DNA of 64,000 nt, from NCBI RefSeq assembly GCF_000183725.1, contig NC_014762.1, forward strand, positions 806,001-870,000, written 5' to 3'. This DNA is from Sulfuricurvum kujiense DSM 16994. GTDB taxonomy: Bacteria; Campylobacterota; Campylobacteria; Campylobacterales; Sulfurimonadaceae. The translations under genes were made by a program, and so were the position numbers. The notes beneath the pieces are model-generated. The model was not told the origin of the DNA, did not search any database, and saw only the letters and a program-made list of their open reading frames with translations. Positions 63,719 through 64,000 of the stretch are shown here, piece after piece; position 1 is the first letter of the stretch, and the number at the start of each line of letters is the position of its first letter.

Positions 63719-64000
63719 ATGAAAATTACCGTTTCCCACCAGAATGAGATGAAATTTGAAGCTAAAACGGAAAAAAGCAGTTTCATCATCGATTGCCCTC
63801 AAATCTCTCCGATCGAATATTTTTTGAGCGGGATTATCACCTGCAGTGCGACAGATGTAGTCTTGCTCCCGAAACAACAGGGATATGAGGTTAAAAATCT
63901 TGAAGTCAGCGGTGAAGTCGTCCGCAACGAGAGTGCCCCGCGCAAGTTCAATTCGCTCCATCTCGAGTACCGCTTTGAATCGAATGCCGATGATACCCTT
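63719..64000 (+). CDS. OsmC-family protein (5' part)
   Basis: The first 94 codons of a gene that runs off the window. The pattern PISPIEYFLSGIITCSATDVV with the conserved Cys, followed by GYEVKNLEVSGEVVRNESAPRKFNSLHLEY, is that of OsmC/YhfA-type thiol peroxidases. These reduce organic hydroperoxides with a pair of Cys; the second Cys would lie beyond the window edge. AAAAGGATG precedes the ATG. A three-copy RNA element lies in the leader. Confidence 0.85.
   Translation, partial: MKITVSHQNEMKFEAKTEKSSFIIDCPQISPIEYFLSGIITCSATDVVLLPKQQGYEVKNLEVSGEVVRNESAPRKFNSLHLEYRFESNADDTL

Overview
The window looks like a chromosomal segment from a free-living member of the Campylobacterota, most likely a Sulfurimonas/Sulfuricurvum-type organism. 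This rests on gene content and order: tlyA-ribF, a run from an HP0242-like (DUF2018) gene through an HP0241-like gene, a polyprenyl synthase, hemA, proS and hemC that matches the Helicobacter pylori HP0242-HP0237 order, a futalosine-type UbiD decarboxylase, a desulforubrerythrin of the Campylobacter Rrc type, and many signalling and efflux genes. No rRNA, tRNA, CRISPR array, prophage or transposase gene was seen.

Layout. Positions 1-2400 look like an accessory patch: a TPR protein, a class III sirtuin, a His/Asp-rich secreted protein of a type I associate with Betaproteobacteria, and a hairpin-rich non-coding stretch. Positions 2.4-13.3 kb are housekeeping: ligA (its 3' end overlaps a convergent NDH-2-like flavoprotein), tlyA-ribF, atpB, a thiE-like gene, gatB, a K+ channel with a separate RCK partner, and gpsA. 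Positions 13.4-18.8 kb hold small conserved genes, a sugar-phosphate mutarotase and an ABC-F ATPase. Positions 18.8-27.5 kb carry two large c-di-GMP proteins around a P2-type ATPase. The first of these is split by one in-frame TGA. MscL with a zinc-ribbon tail and a TolC-MacA-MacB-type tripartite efflux operon follow (27.7-33.1 kb).

Positions 33.2-42.3 kb form an iron and peroxide island: desulforubrerythrin, DUF2325 protein, ferritin, an overlooked hemP, two TonB-dependent receptors, a PiuC-type dioxygenase and exbB-exbD-tonB. It contains two near-identical TTGATA-N5-TATCAA operators between divergent genes and two Fur-box-like sites before the second receptor. Positions 42.4-53 kb hold an M48 protease, prmC, a DUF4149 protein with an MlaF-like ATPase, a ppiD-ftsA-ftsZ block facing left and bioA-rsmH-ftsL facing right. 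Positions 53.1-62.1 kb are the HP0242-type cluster extended by fxsA, a Dsb-like thiol protein, hemC, ubiD and a small cytochrome c. The window closes with argH and the start of an OsmC-family gene.

The most interesting non-coding observation is a structured element present three times (about 13304-13403, 44663-44741 and 63615-63694). It shares a nearly invariant GTTARCGTAG strand and hairpins whose base pairs change in a compensatory way. Each copy lies just before the ribosome binding site of an unrelated gene (Dabb-domain protein, DUF4149 protein, OsmC protein). I do not recognise it as a known RNA family.
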